This document shows, one piece after another, positions 58,680 through 64,000 of a stretch of DNA of 64,000 nt (its first letter is position 1; the number at the start of each line of letters is the position of its first letter). The stretch is from Delphinapterus leucas (lineage: Eukaryota > Chordata > Mammalia > Artiodactyla > Monodontidae): assembly GCF_002288925.2 (NCBI RefSeq), contig NW_022098036.1:41016614-41080613 (forward strand), written 5' to 3'. Below the pieces are notes generated by a model. It saw only the letters and a program-made list of their open reading frames with translations, was not told where the DNA came from and did not search any database. The translations under genes and the position numbers were made by a program.

Positions 58680-61600
58680 TTTAAAGAAAATAGGGTTGGA
58701 TATATCAAAGAAGATAATGATGGAAAGTATGTCATTAAACCCAGATCCCCAAGTGAAACTGGCTAACTAATTTTTCCCGTTGTTTTTCTTGCTTAATTTT
58801 GATATCAGTGTTTATTATAGACTTTGTTAAAATTAAAAACATTCTAGTTAGTTTAATACCACAGGGTTATCTGTTCTTTAAAATATGGGAGAATATGTCT
58901 ATAGAACAATATAGATTATGAAAATGGTATTACATATACACACACAACATATATATAACCTATAATGTAATATCACTAACGTATATAGAATAGGAAGGAT
59001 TACAGTGATTTTTTGTTTAGCCACTGCATCTCCTTTAAACAAAGACTACTTTAAAAATTCTCAGGGATAGGATTGAGAAGATGGGAGTCAGCAATGCTCA
59101 TTGCTGGAATAGTCATACATTTCTGTTCAATACAATAGGTCTTGGACAAACCAAAGACATGGGAAATCTGATCCTTCGAGGAAAATCAATTATCCCCCAA
59201 ATGTAATTTTCTTATTTATCCATTTATTCATGGAGCACTGAGTTTATGTATTCCTGAATTGTAGTTAGTGAAGGACATTTGAGGAAATTCTGACCAAATA
59301 TAAAGTGATTAGTAACAACAAACAAAATATATTTTATCTCCAACAATGCTAAAACAGAAGCATTTGCAAAATCGAAACCCATTCCTGAATAAGAAAAAAA
59401 CAAGGGAAAAAAATGACAAGAAGAAAAACAATAAAACGTTTCTCAGTAAACATGAAAAAGAAGTAAAGCTTCTTGGCTAGATTCACTCATAATTTGGATG
59501 TTCAAAGAAAATGTAAAATCTTATTGGTGTTTTTTCCAATAATTTGATCTTTTTCTTAAGCCTTCACCTTGCTGGCTAGCTGGAAAAGTTAACTAAATAT
59601 CCATTCAGCAAAAACTATCTTCAAACCTTATTAAATTTTCAATCATAATTATTATACTATTTTATTATAATCATTATAATTAATGACATCATAATTAATG
59701 ATAATATTTTATTATAATATATCATTTTAAATAATTTAAAAGAAACATTTTTATCCTGTAAGTCATTTTTAGATTAAAAATTTCTCAGTCTCTATTTCTT
59801 CTTATTTTTCTATTTTTGAGAAAAAAGCTGAAAATTAAAAATGGAGAAATAATATCTAGGGGGAAAAATAACAAAACTAAGCAGTCTTTCACTGTCTAAC
59901 CATGCCTGTATTCTATGGGGCAATATATCTTGTACGCCCTCTGCTTGCACTCTTGCATTCAAGACTGACATTTGCAAAGGATGTATTGTAACTTGTGATC
60001 TTGTCTTGTTCAAAGCCTGGGTAAGAGTCCCTGGCTGACTCGGTGGCATCCTAGCCCCTTGCAGCATTGTAGTCATCTGAAACATCTGGCTCTGACTTAT
60101 TTAGTCCCAGACAGGGTATAATATTGCTCAGGGCAAAGCAACTAAAACCTTGTCCTCATGCTCTCCTTTGACAAGCTCCCAGATCCACTTTCTGCTTTCT
60201 GGTTCAATTACATTCCTCAAGGAACCTAGAAGCGGCTAAGAAATACTAAGATACAAACTTTTAGGACCTCCTTTTACCTGAATGTTTGCTGTCAAATTTT
60301 CTTTGATTTATTGGTACTGTGTACCAGTAAATTCTCTGCAATTCTACACTCAGTCTTACTCTCAGTAATCTGATCAGCTTTAGTGGCTCTGCACCTTCTA
60401 GAACCAGAGTTTTTGGTTTTTCTTTTATCTCCCTGTATGGCATCCTTTTACTGTAGAACACCACACTTCAAAGCATTGCTGCCAAAGATAAAAGGATCAT
60501 CTTGTCTACTTTACGAGTATGGTCCTACTCCCGTGGCCATGGGAATGATAAATGAGCATTAAAAGAATTAGGAAAATCTCTTAAGAAAATACCTTGGCTT
60601 TCAATGTTATTATATTACTGCATAATCCTACTTTTGAAGGTTAGATTTTTTCTCCCAATTTTCTAGAATAATTCCTAATTTTCCATTCACAAAACATATT
60701 CTCAATCCCAAGTAAATAATACTCAGACTAAGGTAAATATTCTCTAGTCAGAAATGCCAATGGGAAAAACACATTAATAATTATTTTTAAAATCTCATCA
60801 TTATTGCATATGTAGTTTTTACCCACACAATTATACTGAGAAAAATCTATCGAAGAGAAACAAATGCTTATATGACAGGATAAGTGCACCCCATTTTTAA
60901 AATTGCATGACAACAAATAACAAAATTCTAGATAATAATTATTGAATATATACTTTGTGCCAAGATATGAAAATATCTCAAAGGCATATTGTTAAGTGAA
61001 AAAATACAAGTCATATTAGAATAATTATAGAATGATATAATCTTCTTTAAATAAAAATGTTTATTTAAAGAGATATATGTGCATAATTATGTTTATTAAA
61101 TGTGCAAAGTACCAAGTTAACACAGAACAAATTGTTAACCATAGTCTGTGGTTTTGTCTGCAAACAGGGAATGTATCAGTTAGGAGACTGACTTTGGATA
61201 TTCATTCAGTTTTCCTCAGTATATCTTTGTTCCTTTGCCAGACTAGTTTTACATATTAGTTGTACACCTTTTTTATAAATGAAAAATAAAGTAAACTGAA
61301 TTATTTAAATACATGCTTAAGTGATTTAATAAGAAGGTTTTCATTAACATTCTGGAGGGAATAAATGATGATCCAGGTCACTAAACATGCTGGTGTCAAA
61401 CCTTCAGTAACATTCATTTCTGAATCTCTGCTTTCTGACAATTAAAAGCTATTTGCTCAAAAAGAGAAATAGCACATAGCAAAGTGGTCTGTTGCTAGGA
61501 TTCCAGACTAGATTAATGTAGAAAATGTTGAGGAAAATAGTACAAAAGCAGTTCTATTTACACAGCATGAAATGTAGATTTTTTAAGCAGGGTCAGCTGA

Positions 61601-64000
61601 CATAAAATGGAAGCTTCAAAAGAACCCATTTTTCACTTAAATGAAGTTGACAAGCAATGTAAGGGTTTTTCTTTTAAAGAAAATGTCTTTGAACATTTAA
61701 TCTTGATTTGAAGAAGCTCAAGTGTCTATATGTTGTGACTCATGAAACAATTTTCCTAAAAAAGATATTTAAGTTATTTCAGTTGCTTTTTAATTTGTGA
61801 ATTTTTTTGCCTTATGTTAGCAGGGAAAATAACATTTAGGTTAAAGAAATTTCCAAGACATTAATTTCAATGTTATTTTTAATATTTCCTTTATAGAGCT
61901 TTTATCACTTATTGGTGAATATGATTTTATTCAAAGCAGATAAATTGCTTTTAAAATGAGATGCTAAACAACTATAAGACAGACTACAAATGGCATGCTG
62001 CTTTCTGCTCCTTTTTGGATTCATGAAATTATTTTAAATGTCTTGCAGGCACTTATTGACATAGAAAATACCTTTTGATACTCATTTTGTGCATGCTATT
62101 TTATGTATCCTGATTTAGTTCTACCCTAATTAGTCAAGTGTAAATAATGTTAAAAATGCTATTTGATTACATCTTTAGCTTTTTTCTTTTTGGGTACTTT
62201 GTAGGTCTTCTTTGATACACATATGTATAAATTCGTGTATCACATTTCTTTTAATTAACATCTATTGAAAGATGCCATGAAAAATACATAAAGGTAAATA
62301 TTCAAAGAAGAACCTGTTCATAATGTGAAATTTATTGCAATTTCAGTGAAATGCTATCTATATAAAATTCTAAAAGAATAAAAGTCTTGTTTATTTAATA
62401 CAGATTATCATTTGGTTTACAATTCTTATAGATTTCTTTCCCTGGTAATTATTATTAATATAATCAATGTGATTTGATTTTTAACTAGTATGTTTTAAGA
62501 AGTACACAACATTAGAAGTACTATTTAAAGAAATTATAAACAGTTACATTCACTGTATATTCTTACTATATTATTATTTTCAAAACTGCTGAAAAAAAAT
62601 TTTTTTTTTTAAAATAACCGTCACAGAATAGGGGAAGGTAGCTCTTTATTGATGCTCTTTATTTTCATCTTGGTTCTTCATGCAAAAAAATCTACTTAAG
62701 ATCATTTAAATTCAGATTACTCTCAACTACTCTGTTTACACAATAGTTCCCTGGACAAGAAGCAGTAAAAAAAAGAACACAAATCAAAACAAAATAAATC
62801 AAAAAACCTATAGGCAACATATTAGTTATTATTATAGTATTAGAATGGATGTAGAATAGAATAAATGTATTTTTGCACAGGAAGAATTATCAATAGATTA
62901 AAAAGTTATTTGCATCTAGATTGGGAGTCTGGAATTGTCATGTCCATGCTAGTATATTTAAAATAGATAACCAACAAGGGTCTACTGCAAAATAAATTAA
63001 ATTTTATGTATGTGTCAAATAGAAAAGCCAAAACACTGATTTTGCTTACTCTGTGAAGGAATAATGAGTGAATATAATGATTTAAATGTCTTTATTATTT
63101 TTAAAATATTATGCAACAATGAAAATATAGCATGTTCAATTTCACTAAACAGGATTTTAGCTAGATTTATAATTTTATATTTGGTGAAAGCTTTTCATCA
63201 TCTCCCAAAATCTTATGCTTTCCTTCCATTATCAAGGAATTTGATTAGCCAATCTTACTGAAGAGATTTTTTTATTTCACTTGGTCTCACAAAAAGCATT
63301 TGCTAATCTCTTTATAACTGGAAGTTATAAGCTATAGTCACCCATAAACCTCTATCTGTACCCACTGTATAAAAGATATGTTCCCATTTCTGTGTCCAAT
63401 TATGCAGTTGAAAGATATAGGAGGCACTTAATTTTTGCACCTTAGACAATGAAATTCATTAAACTGAAAGCAGCTATCTCTGAACATCCTTCACCCCAAC
63501 ATTCAAATTATTTCAATTATAAATCAAGTTGAATAAACAAAGATTACACATTAAAAGGTATAATTGGAATTGTTAATATATAAAGTAAGTCTTATGAGCA
63601 TTACTACTGTACTTCAAGATATGAAAACCATAAAAAAAGGCACTGTAAATAGATTCTTGGAATGGGTCAAAATAAAATAGAAACAAAACAAATAATCCAT
63701 ATTATACCAGGAAATTGATTGCTACTCTTATTCCTCATGGTCTTTCTACAGAAGAGCCCAGGGTTTATTGCAAATAAATCATCAAAAATGAATTCTAAGT
63801 ATCAAACGAGTTAATTTTGTCCATTAAATGAAATTGGTTCAAATCCTCTATACTACTTTTTGGGGGAGGTCTAATGCCTTCCTGAAGTTTCTTTAAATTC
63901 TCTCAAAATTACCTCTTGCTTAAATTTTCAGTTCCCACCAAACTACTGATCTCACCTATATATTACTTTAGATGGTTGTTCTCATGCCCCTACACTACTG
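58680..64000. other. Long stretch without recognised genes or repeats
   Basis: 5.3 kb, mostly AT-rich. 59640-59735 is extremely AT-rich with ATTATAAT-type near-repeats. 59880-60530 is less AT-rich and holds two unsupported minus-strand frames (59810-60085 and 60261-60464). 62594-62611 has adjoining A- and T-tracts. I see no domain, promoter or RNA gene. Confidence 0.4.

Overview
The window is AT-rich vertebrate nuclear DNA, and its repeats point to a whale or dolphin, most likely an odontocete. It holds at least twelve copies of a tRNA-derived SINE of the CHR (cetacean/hippo/ruminant) type. Most belong to a short, CpG-rich subfamily that I associate with cetaceans. There are also fossil L1, L2, MIR, MLT1 and mariner copies, and I saw no ruminant BovB/Bov-tA and no pig PRE1. 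These species statements are inference from remembered repeat families; no search was run.

I recognise no functional protein-coding exon, rRNA or tRNA gene and no CRISPR array. The open frames of 60-190 codons are explained by repeats read on one strand or the other, or are short chance frames in AT-rich DNA. The window is best read as a gene desert or the inside of a very long intron.

Layout. 1-2 kb: two L1 fragments, one with an inverted end. 2.1-2.5 kb: a CHR SINE appears on both sides of a 100-N gap, probably an assembly error. 3-32 kb: mainly old sequence (MLT1, L2, MIR, MER5-like, one unnamed LTR-like repeat) with four younger CHR insertions. 32.6-42 kb: a repeat island with antisense L1, two sense L1s broken by three CHR SINEs, a complete-ended but dead mariner transposon that itself carries a CHR SINE, and an MLT1 next to another CHR SINE. 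46.3-51.4 kb: a nearly full-length but dead L1 with recognisable target-site duplications, a long-type CHR SINE inside it, and a short stretch copied from about 1.3 kb downstream. 53.6 kb: an 82-bp mariner MITE forming a near-perfect hairpin. 56.8 kb: a CHR SINE with an odd extra A-tract at its head. 58.7-64 kb: nothing recognised.

No new molecular system is evident. The most interesting signals are the mariner and its hairpin MITE, the templated insertion in the L1, the SINE at a deletion junction, and the duplicated SINE flanking the gap.
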